Part shown: positions 45,061-52,705 of the stretch, one piece after another
How the letters are laid out: each line of letters starts with the position of its first letter
How positions within the stretch are numbered: position 1 is the stretch's first letter
Source of the DNA: Candidatus Sedimenticola sp. (ex Thyasira tokunagai)
GTDB taxonomy: Bacteria > Pseudomonadota > Gammaproteobacteria > Chromatiales > Chromatiaceae
Assembly: GCA_037318855.1 (NCBI GenBank)
Contig: CP134874.1
Span: forward strand, 4,403,001-4,467,000
Length of the DNA: 64,000 nucleotides
Direction: 5' to 3'
Notes under the pieces: generated by a model
The model's input: only the letters and a program-made list of their open reading frames with translations
What the model was told of the DNA's origin: nothing
Databases searched by the model: none
Position numbers and translations under genes: made by a program

Positions 45061-46013
45061 GTCTCAGCGAAAAACTATTGCAGCTGCCGACCCACGAGTT
45101 CTGGCTCTTTCTCGGAATAGCCACCGCCATCGCCATTGCTGCATTCTACTTCGCCTTCCGCTCACTTTCCCGGGCACGCCTTATCGAGGATGTACCGACG
45201 GCAAAGGTCCGCTCCGCCCAGCAGGGGTATGTGGAGCTGGAGGGAGAAGCGCAAGCAATGAAGGGCCTCCCAATCATCGCACCGCTTACCGGAAGCCACT
45301 GCTGCTGGTACCACTACAAGATAGAGAAGCGCGGAGATAAAAACTGGCATACCGTCGAAAGTGACACCAGTGATGGACTTTTTCTGCTGGTCGACGACAC
45401 CGGTGAGTGTGTCATCGACCCGGAAGGGGCCGAGGTGACACCCAGCGATCGTAGTATTTGGCATGGTCATGAGCGCCACCCAAGCACCAAGCAACCGGCC
45501 AAAGAGCGGACTAAGCCGCAAAGCCTTTTCGGCCTCAAGCTAAACATCAGCGTCAGCACCCCGTTTTCAGGCCGCTACCGCTACACTGAAGAGCGCATCT
45601 ATCCCGCTGATCCACTCTATGCTATCGGCCTGTTCAAAACATACGATGAACTGGATCACCGAGAGGACCGTACCGAGCTGATCAGAGAGAAACTAAGAGC
45701 ATGGAAACAGGATAGACCTACTCTGCTGCAACGTTTTGACCTCGACAGGAACGGTGAGATAGACCAAGCCGAGTGGCAGGTGGCGCGCACCACCGCCGAA
45801 AAAGAAGCGAGGCACGAACATAGCCGATCAACTCAGAACCAACCTATCCACCAGCTCAGCGCCTCAAACGAAGGGCGCCTGCCGTTTCTTCTATCGAGCT
45901 TGCCCCAGTTCGACCTGGCGCGTCGCTATCGCTGGAAGGCCACCGGTTCCATCCTACTGTTTTTCATCTGCGGCGGTATTGCCGCCTGGATTCTTGGAGT
46001 CCATCTCAGCTAG
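45057..46013 (+). CDS. GIDE-like membrane protein with an EF-hand-like loop
   Basis: A 318-residue protein with N- and C-terminal membrane segments (FWLFLGIATAIAIAAFYFAF and ATGSILLFFICGGIAAWILG), so most of it forms one loop on one side of the membrane. The middle (APLTGSHCCWYHYKIEKRGD...YTEERIYPADPLYAIGLF) resembles the GIDE domain that is encoded beside LemA in many bacteria. Near residue 228 the segment FDLDRNGEIDQAEW matches an EF-hand calcium loop (D-x-D-x-N-G-x-I-D-x-x-E). Function is unknown; calcium binding is inference. Co-transcribed with lemA (four-base overlap). Confidence 0.75.
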   Translation: MSLSEKLLQLPTHEFWLFLGIATAIAIAAFYFAFRSLSRARLIEDVPTAKVRSAQQGYVELEGEAQAMKGLPIIAPLTGSHCCWYHYKIEKRGDKNWHTVESDTSDGLFLLVDDTGECVIDPEGAEVTPSDRSIWHGHERHPSTKQPAKERTKPQSLFGLKLNISVSTPFSGRYRYTEERIYPADPLYAIGLFKTYDELDHREDRTELIREKLRAWKQDRPTLLQRFDLDRNGEIDQAEWQVARTTAEKEARHEHSRSTQNQPIHQLSASNEGRLPFLLSSLPQFDLARRYRWKATGSILLFFICGGIAAWILGVHLS

Positions 46014-46206
46014 AAAGAGTGCGATAAGAACCCCAGACAAAAACCTAAAAAGCCGCTAAATCAACCGATTAACACAATATTCTCTTGGACTTTATAGTAT
46101 TCATATGCTATTGAAGATGTTAGGGCAGTACAAAACAATTTGAACACGGTTATTAATTCTCATTGGATAAGTATTTCCAACTTTAAAAAAGCAACAAGGA
46201 CGAAAA

Positions 46207-46530
46207 ATGAAGAGTTTACTAATTTTGGCGGCAAGTCTTATTTTTATTTCCAGTCAGGCAGTTGCAGCAAACTTTACGGTAAGTGGCAATGTTAAAGCAG
46301 TATACGTTAGCAGTTCAAAAACTGTATTGGTAAAAATTGAAAATGATGTTATGTCCAGGTGCGGGAACGGCAAACTTGACTGGCCATTAACATTTACGAC
46401 TGATGGTGCCGTGGCTGGTGAGTGGTTGAGTATGCTTTTGACTTCAAAAACAGCAAATATTTCAGTAACAATAAACTATGCAGAGAACTCAACCAGCGCA
46501 TGCACGATGAACTATATTCATATTGAATAG
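46207..46530 (+). CDS. Small exported protein of unknown function
   Basis: A 107-residue protein with a clear signal peptide (LLILAASLIFISSQAVAAN). The mature part of about 85 residues is beta-rich with two cysteines (SRCGNGK and TSACTMN) that could form a disulfide. An AAGGA precedes the ATG by seven bases. The gene is distinctly AT-rich compared with its neighbours, which suggests recent transfer, and it ends 36 bases from a group II intron. Family not recognised. Confidence 0.65.
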   Translation: MKSLLILAASLIFISSQAVAANFTVSGNVKAVYVSSSKTVLVKIENDVMSRCGNGKLDWPLTFTTDGAVAGEWLSMLLTSKTANISVTINYAENSTSACTMNYIHIE

Positions 46531-46566
46531 CTTGCGTTGGGAGTTTCATCAAACAGCATTGCCCTA

Positions 46567-47559
46567 ATCGGGTAGCCAGGGGTCTCTAACCCCCAGCCCC
46601 CACAACACCCTGCATGCGGCTCCGCACAGGGCGTTTCCCAAAGATTATTCAAAGCAAGCTGGCCGATTAGCTCCGGCTTACCCCAATGCTGGCTACTGCT
46701 TTTGCACCAACACTCCTTAACCCGGTCGGGCATGGAGAAGTTGAGCTGCACAGGCTCCTCACTGATCTCTAGGTTCAGGCCTTCACCCTGTCCCAACCAT
46801 TACGATGGGCGTTTGGCTACTATGCCGTCTGCTGACTTCTGCTTAATCACCCCACCAGTTACCCAGTAAGGCGCTATCGGTTTCCATCGGGTTCGCTCTC
46901 CTTTGTCGATGGAACAAAGGAGCCAAGGCACTTATAAACCAGAGCCTTACTGGTTATCTACCGATCGCCTGTTAAGCAGATCTCCCCAGATAAGTGCATG
47001 AACTTTCCCTGCACTGCTGCATCATTCGCTGCCAGCCATGGAGAGCGAAGCGAGGGCTGGTAATCCCCGGTAGCCGTGAGGCCGCACTGCTTACCCGTCG
47101 TGCGCGCAGCGCGCCAGAGGGAAGCAAAGTAGGCATCCGAACACGGCGTCCAGTCAATGGGAACTGACTGCGAAGCGGTAACGAGCTTGCGATGTTATCG
47201 CGTAGCGGTTAGTGACCAGGACGGCCGGGGTACTAATAGGCTGTCGAAGATTGAGTGCAAAAGGGGGACTTGGATGTCCCGTTTTGCATCACGAAATCGA
47301 AGACTCGCTTATACGGTGGCCGTTAGATCACGTGGCTTCGATGTCTTGTGCCATCTCGCCTCCAGCCTACGCCTCATATGATGTTCTTGTTCATCAGCTC
47401 GCAGTTTTGCGTCCGGCTTCCTTCAGACCCCCCCCTCACGGGGAGGCCCTTGCCATTCGCTAGTAGTTATCATCTAATAGGATTATTAATCGCTATGGAT
47501 GGTGACCTTCCTACAGAGGATTTTCACCTCATTAGTTCATGCCCATGCTGGGCGTACAC
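46567..47559 (-). mobile_element. ORF-less group II intron (about 1 kb)
   Basis: On the minus strand the segment begins GTGTACGCCCAGCATGGGC, followed by AATGAGGTGAAAATCCTCTG, both typical of group II intron 5' ends. Intron-typical blocks recur (CTGGGGAGATCTGCTTAACA near 46984; GAAGTCAGCAGACGGCATAG near 46830). It ends with a domain V-like hairpin (GCCCTGTGCGGAGCCGCATG, near 46630), a domain VI hairpin (CTGGGGGTTAGAGACCCCTG) and terminus CTACCCGAT. A normal intron would carry a reverse transcriptase ORF of about 1.3-1.7 kb in domain IV; here there is none, so it was probably deleted near 46800. Recognition is from memory of intron sequences. Confidence 0.65.
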
Positions 47560-47593
47560 AATGGCAATCAACTCCGAGCTACCTCCGCGGTGC

Positions 47594-47626
47594 TTTTTTC
47601 GTGCTGGTAAAGCTAGCACAAAAAAA
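47594..47626. terminator. Bidirectional terminator-like hairpin
   Basis: A GTGCT/AGCAC stem flanked by six T on one side and seven A on the other pairs over 11 positions with one bulge, so it could terminate on either strand. It lies 35 bases upstream of the intron 5' end on the minus strand. Confidence 0.6.
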
Positions 47627-47737
47627 TCCCCGCTACGGTAGCCGGGTTATTGCTAGCGTTACACCCTGTGTTAGCATATAGCGCAAGGTAGCATTAAAAG
47701 AGTACCCGCCAAAAATACCGAAGACAGGGAGTACACC

Positions 47738-49051
47738 GTGCAAGTAAATTCAATTTTCCGCACTCAGATGAAAAAGGGTGCCATTGCTCTCTCCATCTCT
47801 GCCCTTTTGATGAGTGGAGCCCTCCAGGCCGAGCCCCTGGGAGAGCTGCTTCCGAATCTACTTGAGAACCACGACAAGATTAAGGCTGCCAAAGCCGATC
47901 TGGAGAGTGCCGGCTTCAGCACCCGCCAGGCAAATGCCGCCTGGTACCCCTCTGTCACTCTGACAGCGGACTACGGTACAGAGCGCCAGGTTAAGCCTGC
48001 CGCGGCCAATACCGACATGACGCGCAGCAGCGCCGACCTCAAACTGACTCAGCTCCTTGCCGACTTCGGTGCCACCAGCGCCTCCACCGGAATGGCCGAT
48101 TCACGTGAGAAGAAATCGATGATAGCGCTTGAGAGGGCGAAGCAGGATCTGCTGCTTGACGGCGTCACCACCTACATGAACCTACTACGTGCTATCGAAT
48201 CCCTGACATATGCCCGCCAATCCGAAGGCAATATCAAACGCCAGACCGGCATGGAGCAGTCTCGGGTTGACCGAGGTTCCGGCTTCCGCACCGACGTGCT
48301 GCAGACCAAATCGGCATTGGCAGGCGCGAGCGCGACCCGAGTTCGGGCCGAGGGAACCCTGGCCACCTCTATTAACCGCTACCGCACGGTTTTTCGTGCC
48401 GATGTAGCAGACCTGAAGACCTACAAACGCCCTCTCTTCCCAGCCAAGGCGTTACCAAAGAGTACCGATGAAGCAATCGAACTTGCCCTCTCTAAAAGTC
48501 TGACCCTGCGCAGTAGTGACATTGACCTTGAGATTGCCCGTCAAACCATTGATTCAAAAAAGGCAAAATTCTTCCCAAAACTGGAGCTGATCGCACAGGC
48601 AAAAAAGAAGAATGACGATGCCGGTACTGCGGGTAACAAAGAGGAGTACATAGCCAAGGTCCAGCTTACCTACCCACTCTATGCCGGTGGTGGTGACTCT
48701 GCAGCCCATAAGGCGGCGGGATCTCAGCTCTCTGCCGCAATGAACCGCCACGACGACACACGACTCACCATCGAAGAGTCCATCCGCAACAGCTGGCAAA
48801 ACATGCTGACAGCCAGAACCAATGCAGAATTCCTCCGGAATCAGGCCAATATCTCAGGGGAGTTCCTGGTGCTGGCAAGAAAAGAGCGTCGCCTCGGCAA
48901 GCGCTCGCTGCTAGACGTACTCAACGGCGAGACCAGCTACATTAGCGCTCTCAGCAGCGCAGTTTCAGCAGAAACCGACTACTCACTCGCAGCCTATAAA
49001 TTACTTCACGCCATGGGAAGTCTCGACCTCAGTCTATTTGAAGCAAAGTAG
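47738..49051 (+). CDS. TolC-family outer membrane protein of a type I secretion system
   Basis: A 437-residue outer-membrane channel. After a signal peptide (AIALSISALLMSGALQAEPL) come two long alpha-helical repeats typical of outer-membrane efflux proteins (SAGFSTRQANAAWYPSVTLTADYG; QANISGEFLVLARKERRLGKRSLLDVLNGETSYISA). The GTG at 47738 is used, with GGGAG seven bases upstream. It is the first gene of the secretion cluster; the giant repeat cargo follows after 250 bases and the ABC exporter and adaptor are downstream. It would provide the outer-membrane exit pore. Confidence 0.92.
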   Translation: MQVNSIFRTQMKKGAIALSISALLMSGALQAEPLGELLPNLLENHDKIKAAKADLESAGFSTRQANAAWYPSVTLTADYGTERQVKPAAANTDMTRSSADLKLTQLLADFGATSASTGMADSREKKSMIALERAKQDLLLDGVTTYMNLLRAIESLTYARQSEGNIKRQTGMEQSRVDRGSGFRTDVLQTKSALAGASATRVRAEGTLATSINRYRTVFRADVADLKTYKRPLFPAKALPKSTDEAIELALSKSLTLRSSDIDLEIARQTIDSKKAKFFPKLELIAQAKKKNDDAGTAGNKEEYIAKVQLTYPLYAGGGDSAAHKAAGSQLSAAMNRHDDTRLTIEESIRNSWQNMLTARTNAEFLRNQANISGEFLVLARKERRLGKRSLLDVLNGETSYISALSSAVSAETDYSLAAYKLLHAMGSLDLSLFEAK

Positions 49052-49303
49052 ATAGCTCACCCCATAAAAAACCGGGCCGAAAAATAATCGGTCTGACGCC
49101 CTAAATTTTCTAAATTCACCGCCGCTACTACACGTAGAGGATACGAGCGGGGGTGGATTTTTCACACTCAGGCCGGCTGACCTGGTGATGTTTCACCTCC
49201 AAAACAACGAGAGCACTGCCAAGTAGGTGCGGTTGTGCTCTGATTTTCAACAAGACTGCCTCATCAATCTGAACGCGGCCTTGCTGGAACAAAGGAGCGT
49301 GAG

Positions 49304-52300
49304 ATGGCTGATAACGACAAACCTGATGTAACAGACCCTGGCCCAACCGAACCTGGCAGCCCCGGCTCTGGCGATCCAAATGCACCACAGTTTGGTTCAG
49401 CAGGCCCCGAAGGTCCAGGCGGTCCTGGCGCAGGTGATCCCAATGCACCTCAAGCGGGTCCCGGCGGACCCGGTGGCCCTGGCGCTGGTCCTGAAGGTCC
49501 CGGTGGTCCTCAGGCAGGCCCCGAGGGTCCTGGTGGCCCTGGCGCTGGTCCTGAAGGTCCCGGTGGTCCTCAGGCAGGCCCAGAGGGTCCAGGCGGTCCT
49601 GGCGCAGGTGATCCCAATGCTCCTCAAGCGGGTCCAGGTGGACCCGGTGGCCCTGGCGCTGGTCCTGAAGGTCCCGGTGGTCCTCAGGCAGGCCCAGAGG
49701 GTCCAGGCGGTCCTGGCGCAGGTGATCCCAATGCTCCTCAAGCGGGTCCAGGTGGATCCGGTGGCCCTGGCGCTGGTACTGAAGGTCCCGGTGGACCTCA
49801 GGCAGGCCCCGGGGGTCCGGGTGGACCTGGCGCAGGTGATGAAGTACTTGGCCCCGATGGAGAACCCATACTGCCCAAGGGCGCCCAAGGTAAAGGTGAA
49901 GGCCCTAAAGGGAAACCGGGTGAAGAGGGTGAATTTGGCCCTGGAAAAGGAGAAGGTCTCGGCCCAGATGGTATGCCCCAAGGAAGTGATGGGGAATTCA
50001 TCCCCGGTAGCCCGGGGAATGGCATGCCAGGTGGCGAAGGAGGGCCAGGTACTTTTGCTACTGGTGGCCCTGGTGGCGCCGGACCCGACGGCGCTGTAGG
50101 GCAGGGTAACTTTGCAGCCGGTGGACCAGGCGGGCCTGGAAACCTAGGTCCCGGTGGTCCTGGTGACTTTGGGCCAGGAGGAAAGGGTGATTTCGGACCA
50201 GGCGGGCCTGGTGGCCCCGGTAACTTCGGTCCGGGCGGCCCTGGAAACTTCGGTCCCGGTGGGCCTGGTGGCTTCGGACCAGGCGGCCCCGGTGACTTCG
50301 GCCCAGGTGGTCCTGGTGACTTCGGTCCCGCTGGGCCCGGTGACTTCGGCCCAGGCGGGCCTGGTGGCCCCGGTAACTTCGGTCCGGGCGGCCCTGGAAA
50401 CTTCGGTCCCGGTGGGCCTGGTGGCTTCGGACCAGGCGGCCCCGGTGACTTCGGCCCAGGTGGTCCTGGTAACTTCGGACCAGGCGGCCCCGGTGACTTC
50501 GGCCCAGGTGGTCCTGGTAACTTCGGACCTGGCGGCCCCGGTGACTTCGGACCTGGTGATCCCGGTAACTTCGGCCCAGGTGGTCCTGGTAACTTCGGTC
50601 CTGGCGGGCCTGGTAACTTCGGACCTGGCGGCCCCGGTGACTTCGGCCCTGGTGGTCCCGGTAACTTCGGCCCTGGTGGGCCTGGTAGCTTCGGTCCAGG
50701 CGGGCCTGGTAACTTCGGACCAGGCGGCCCCGGTAACTTCGGCCCTGGTGGGCCTGGTGACTTCGGTCCCGGCGGCTTCGGTCCAGGTGGTCCCGGTGAT
50801 TTCGGACCGGGCGGACCTGGAAACTTTGGTCCGGGTGGGCCTGGTAGCTTCGGTCCAGGCGGCCCTGGAAACTTCGGCCCCGGTGGGCCTGGTGACTTCG
50901 GACCCGGCGGCTTCGGACCAGGTGGCCCCGGTGATTTCGGACCGGGCGGCCCTGGAAACTTTGGTCCGGGTGGGCCTGGTGACTTCGGTCCCGGCGGCTT
51001 CGGTCCAGGTGGCCCCGGTGATTTCGGACCGGGCGGCCCTGGAAACTTCGGTCCCGGTGGGCCCGGTGACTTCGGACCCGGTGGATTCGGACCCAGCGGC
51101 TTCGGACCAGGTGGCCCCGGTGATTTCGGACCGGGCGGCCCCGGAAACTTCGGCCCCGGTGGGCCTGGTGACTTCGGACCCGGTGGTTTCGGGCCAGGTG
51201 GCCCTGGAAACTTTGGTCCGGGTGGACCTGGTGACTTCGGCCCAGGCGGAAAAGGAGACTTTGGTCCCAGCGGCTTCGGTCCTGACCCCTATGGTCCCGG
51301 CGGCCCTGGAGGTCCCGGTGGCTTTGGTCCTGATCCTTACGGTCCCGGCGGCCCGGGTGGTCCCGGTGGCTTCGGCCCCGATCCATACGGTCCCGGCGGC
51401 CCGGGTGGTCCCGGTGGCTTCGGCCCCGATCCTTACGGTCCCGGCGGCCCGGGTGGTCCCGGTGGCTTCGGTCCTGATCCTTACGGTCCCGGCGGCCCAG
51501 GTGGTCCCGGTGGCTTCGGTCCTGATCCTTACGGTCCCGGCGGCCCGGGTGGACCCGGTGGCTTCGGCCCCGATCCATACGGACCCGGTGGCTTCGGCCC
51601 TGATCCTTACGGTCCCGGCGGTCCGGGTGGACCCGGTGGCTTCGGCCCCGATCCATACGGACCCGGTCCCGGTGGATTTGATCCTTACGGCCCAGGCCCC
51701 GGCCCAGGCGGGTTTGATCCCTACGGCCCCGGCCCTGGTGGGTTTGATCCTTACGGTCCTGGCCCCGGCCCTGGTGGATATGACCCCTACGGCCCAGGCC
51801 CCGGCCCTGGTGATTATGATCCAGCAAAGGACGGATTTGATCCGAACCAGCCTCATGATCCAAATGCTCCACCACCTCCGGGAGGATTTGACCCTTATGC
51901 ACCACCACCTCCTGGTGGGGAGCCACCACCCCCACCTCCCGAGGGTGAGGGGCCACCTCCTCCGCCTCCTGAGGGTGAAGGACCACCTCCTCCACCTCCC
52001 GAGGGTGAGGGACCGCCCCCAATTGAGCAAGGTACCGAGGGTCCTGATACCTTCGATTTCCAACCGGACGATATGGATCCGGGTGGAGGCTTTGGAATCC
52101 AAAACTTCGATGTAAATCAGGATACGCTCGATTTCAGTGCACTGAATAATATGCTTGATGGCACTGAATCAGTACTCAGCACAGGTGCAGGTGGTCTTGG
52201 AGCTCTGGCCGATCAAGGCGTAGTCGTTCTCACCGATCAATCCTATGGAGACGCCAATGCACTGAAAGGCGCACTCGATGCCAGTGCCTTTGACACAGGT

Positions 52301-52513
52301 GCAGAAAATGCGCGGGTCGTCGTATGGGAGATGGGCGAGATGGGCGAAGCGGGCCTCTCTGTTGGTGTCGGCGTAATGTCCAACGCAGGTGGCGAAGACG
52401 ATGTCCAGGTAGCACAGCTGGCTCAAATCACAGGCTTTGCAGATCAAGCCGCTGTTGATGCCTTTACCGATGGACTCGATGCCTCCAACTTCGAAACAGA
52501 TGGAATAGGCTAG
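49304..52513 (+). CDS. Giant Gly/Pro repeat protein, predicted type I secretion cargo
   Basis: A 1069-residue protein without an N-terminal signal peptide. N-terminal block (residues about 1-180): GPGGPGAGPEGPGGPQAG-type repeats. A charged linker (180-270) follows. The main array (about 275-655, roughly 45 units) is the octapeptide GPGGPG(D/N/S/G)F. Then nine GFGPDPYGPG units, mostly GFGPDPYGPGGPGGPG, about 656-786, GPGPGGFDPYGPG units, and a PPPPPEGEG stretch (about 860-905). The C-terminus (about 905-1069) has DTFDFQ...IQNFDVNQDTLDFSALNNML, resembling type I secretion target domains. It lacks RTX nonapeptides and is not G-X-Y collagen; GPGG turns recall silk. A strong RBS (AAAGGAG) precedes the ATG. 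A terminator separates it from the exporter genes. Confidence 0.9.
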   Translation: MADNDKPDVTDPGPTEPGSPGSGDPNAPQFGSAGPEGPGGPGAGDPNAPQAGPGGPGGPGAGPEGPGGPQAGPEGPGGPGAGPEGPGGPQAGPEGPGGPGAGDPNAPQAGPGGPGGPGAGPEGPGGPQAGPEGPGGPGAGDPNAPQAGPGGSGGPGAGTEGPGGPQAGPGGPGGPGAGDEVLGPDGEPILPKGAQGKGEGPKGKPGEEGEFGPGKGEGLGPDGMPQGSDGEFIPGSPGNGMPGGEGGPGTFATGGPGGAGPDGAVGQGNFAAGGPGGPGNLGPGGPGDFGPGGKGDFGPGGPGGPGNFGPGGPGNFGPGGPGGFGPGGPGDFGPGGPGDFGPAGPGDFGPGGPGGPGNFGPGGPGNFGPGGPGGFGPGGPGDFGPGGPGNFGPGGPGDFGPGGPGNFGPGGPGDFGPGDPGNFGPGGPGNFGPGGPGNFGPGGPGDFGPGGPGNFGPGGPGSFGPGGPGNFGPGGPGNFGPGGPGDFGPGGFGPGGPGDFGPGGPGNFGPGGPGSFGPGGPGNFGPGGPGDFGPGGFGPGGPGDFGPGGPGNFGPGGPGDFGPGGFGPGGPGDFGPGGPGNFGPGGPGDFGPGGFGPSGFGPGGPGDFGPGGPGNFGPGGPGDFGPGGFGPGGPGNFGPGGPGDFGPGGKGDFGPSGFGPDPYGPGGPGGPGGFGPDPYGPGGPGGPGGFGPDPYGPGGPGGPGGFGPDPYGPGGPGGPGGFGPDPYGPGGPGGPGGFGPDPYGPGGPGGPGGFGPDPYGPGGFGPDPYGPGGPGGPGGFGPDPYGPGPGGFDPYGPGPGPGGFDPYGPGPGGFDPYGPGPGPGGYDPYGPGPGPGDYDPAKDGFDPNQPHDPNAPPPPGGFDPYAPPPPGGEPPPPPPEGEGPPPPPPEGEGPPPPPPEGEGPPPIEQGTEGPDTFDFQPDDMDPGGGFGIQNFDVNQDTLDFSALNNMLDGTESVLSTGAGGLGALADQGVVVLTDQSYGDANALKGALDASAFDTGAENARVVVWEMGEMGEAGLSVGVGVMSNAGGEDDVQVAQLAQITGFADQAAVDAFTDGLDASNFETDGIG

Positions 52514-52558
52514 ACTGAAGGAAGGCCATATAGGTATAACCTGACAAACTGAAATATT

Positions 52559-52584
52559 AAGGCCGCTCTATGCGGCCTTTTTTT
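52559..52584 (+). terminator. Intrinsic terminator after the repeat protein gene
   Basis: AAGGCCGC and GCGGCCTT form an eight-base stem with a five-base loop, followed by seven T. It should separate the highly transcribed cargo from the exporter genes. Confidence 0.9.
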
Positions 52585-52705
52585 CGGCTTGTCACAGTTC
52601 AAGATTTTGCTTAAAAATACGATATAGAGAGTGTACGCGGCTATTCTGCGGGGCCTTTTCAGGTCTCGGCTGAGCAGGCGCAAAATAAAAATAAAGGGAC
52701 GATCC

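Noticed and set aside
46518..46796. A 92-residue minus-strand frame resembling proteins annotated in other genomes
   Set aside because: It lies within the 3' part of the group II intron and overlaps domains V and VI, so it is probably ribozyme sequence and not a gene.
47594..47626. An attC-like or integron site near the hairpin
   Set aside because: There is no R-box/L-box arrangement and no integron integrase of IntI type nearby; a terminator is a simpler reading.
50140..51660. Regular direct repeats that might suggest a CRISPR array or minisatellite
   Set aside because: Units are contiguous, without unique spacers, and encode an in-frame protein repeat; there are no cas genes.
49304..52040. 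Classical collagen-like (G-X-Y) protein
   Set aside because: Glycine does not recur strictly every third residue; the main unit is eight residues, so a continuous triple helix is not supported.
50058..52115. Very long open frames (about 650 codons) on the opposite strand and in another forward frame across the repeat gene
   Set aside because: The 24- and 48-base repeat units are multiples of three, so a frame without stops in one unit stays open through all. The translations are low-complexity with no recognisable start region; they are shadows of the Gly/Pro gene.
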